Shown here piece after piece: positions 14,190 to 14,900 of a stretch of DNA of 14,900 nucleotides (positions are counted from its first letter, which is position 1; each line of letters begins with the position of its first letter). Below the pieces are notes generated by a model. That model ran no database searches and was not told where the DNA came from. It saw only the letters and a program-made list of their open reading frames with translations. Position numbers and translations under genes: made by a program. Source of the stretch: Pseudomonadota bacterium (GTDB lineage Bacteria; Pseudomonadota; Alphaproteobacteria; Sphingomonadales; Sphingomonadaceae); contig JAEZCZ010000115.1 in assembly GCA_023433305.1 (NCBI GenBank), forward strand, positions 1-14,900. The letters run 5' to 3'.

Positions 14190-14900
14190 CTCTCACCAAA
14201 GCCCAAATCGCGGTCGGCCACCCCGACGAGGCCACACCGTTCGATGTGCATTTCAATCCCGCTTCGCTGCGCATCACCACCACCAATACCTTGAGCGACG
14301 GCAATCCGAACGAGGCCTCAAAGCCGACTGCTTACAAGCTCGACGTCGAGCTGCTGTTCGATTCGACCGAAACCGGGCAGGACATCTACGAGGTCACCAA
14401 GCCGCTGCGCTGGGCAGCTATCGCCACGGCTCGGGGCGGTACCGCCCAGCCAGCTAGCGGTTCGGAGGAAGAGACGCCGCGGGATCTCTCGCTGATCGCT
14501 TTCCGTTGGGGGACCGCGCGCTACTACGGCTATATCGAATCGCTCAACGAGACGATCGACTACTGGAGCAGCGACGGGACTCCGCTGCGCTCAACTATCC
14601 AGGTCAGCATCAAGGGCTTCACCGAGACGTTCGTCCACGGCGAATACTCGGCGGTCGAGAATTACCTAGAAGACAACGCGCTGCCCCCCGCGCTCGACAT
14701 GGTGGCAATGACAGACGCGCTCGATAGCGACCGCGTCTTCACCGCCGCCTCGCAAGCCGGCGGGGAGCGCTCGACCGGACGTGGCCTCGCCGCGTTGAAC
14801 GGCGCCGAGAATATGCGCACCGGGGCCGGCGCGTTCGCGGGCGCAGGAGCGTTCGCGAGCGCGGGCGGCGGCGGCGCGTTCGCCGGGGCCAGCGCGAGCG
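14186..14900 (+). CDS. Afp7-like tube/baseplate protein, N-terminal part (cut by window edge)
   Basis: The visible 238 residues begin with the contractile injection system tube/spike-adaptor domain seen in Afp7/Pvc7: FDVHFNPASLRITTTNTL at about 19-36, then LDVELLFDSTETG, LIAFRWGTARYYGYIESL and LRSTIQVSIKGF. In Afp and PVC this protein joins the tube to the spike and often ends in a LysM-like domain. Here, from about residue 215, the chain becomes almost pure Gly/Ala/Phe/Ser (GAFAGAGAFASAGGGGAFAG), and the window ends inside it, so no LysM domain can be seen. The ATG start overlaps the previous stop as ATGA. The assignment of the N-terminal domain is good; the C-terminal fate is unknown. Confidence 0.88.
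   Translation, partial: MTLTKAQIAVGHPDEATPFDVHFNPASLRITTTNTLSDGNPNEASKPTAYKLDVELLFDSTETGQDIYEVTKPLRWAAIATARGGTAQPASGSEEETPRDLSLIAFRWGTARYYGYIESLNETIDYWSSDGTPLRSTIQVSIKGFTETFVHGEYSAVENYLEDNALPPALDMVAMTDALDSDRVFTAASQAGGERSTGRGLAALNGAENMRTGAGAFAGAGAFASAGGGGAFAGASAS
14822..14900 (+). repeat. Low-complexity Gly/Ala/Phe coding repeat
   Basis: Imperfect repeats of a GGCGCGTTCGCGGGC-like unit encode GAFAGA, GAFASA and GAFAGA at the end of the Afp7-like gene. The repeat continues past the window edge, so its length is unknown. Confidence 0.6.

Overview
GC content is high, codon third positions are rich in G and C, and GalU has the form typical of alphaproteobacteria. This suggests a chromosomal segment from an alphaproteobacterium, probably of the Sphingomonadales/Erythrobacter type; the taxon is inferred from protein style only. 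The main content is the start of an operon for a contractile injection system of the extracellular type (eCIS, related to Afp/PVC), with its apparent sigma-54 control circuit next to it.

Left third (1-3818, all supported genes on the minus strand): the N-terminal part of a UDP-glucose 6-dehydrogenase, about 950 bases of uncertain content, galU, a protein with two PilZ domains and a second, single-domain PilZ-like protein. Ugd and GalU make UDP-glucose and UDP-glucuronate for surface polysaccharide. The PilZ proteins point to cyclic-di-GMP signalling. Bases 3819-4377 hold no convincing gene but contain a likely bidirectional terminator and a short tandem repeat.

Middle (4378-8076): two minus-strand genes, an unrecognised 199-residue protein and a Calx-beta membrane protein whose signal-peptide part lies in a different frame from the rest. 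Divergent from them is a compact sigma-54 activator (AAA+ and Fis-type HTH, no sensor domain). After it comes a 223-base intergenic region with a perfect 19-bp palindrome, further inverted repeats, and a near-perfect -24/-12 promoter.

Right half (8077-14900, plus strand): a tightly packed operon encoding a 94-residue unknown protein, a DUF4255/Afp16-like tail terminator, a beta-rich unknown protein, the main tail sheath, the main tube protein, a second divergent sheath-like protein, a second tube-like protein, and the N-terminal part of an Afp7-like tube/baseplate protein cut by the window edge. Spike, baseplate wedge, AAA+ ATPase, tape measure and cargo genes are expected beyond base 14900.

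The most interesting inference is that the injection system is switched on by the adjacent sigma-54 activator. That activator lacks an input domain and has an altered GAFTGA loop (GAFSSA). The divergent Calx-beta and unknown genes may be accessory to the system, but this rests on location alone.
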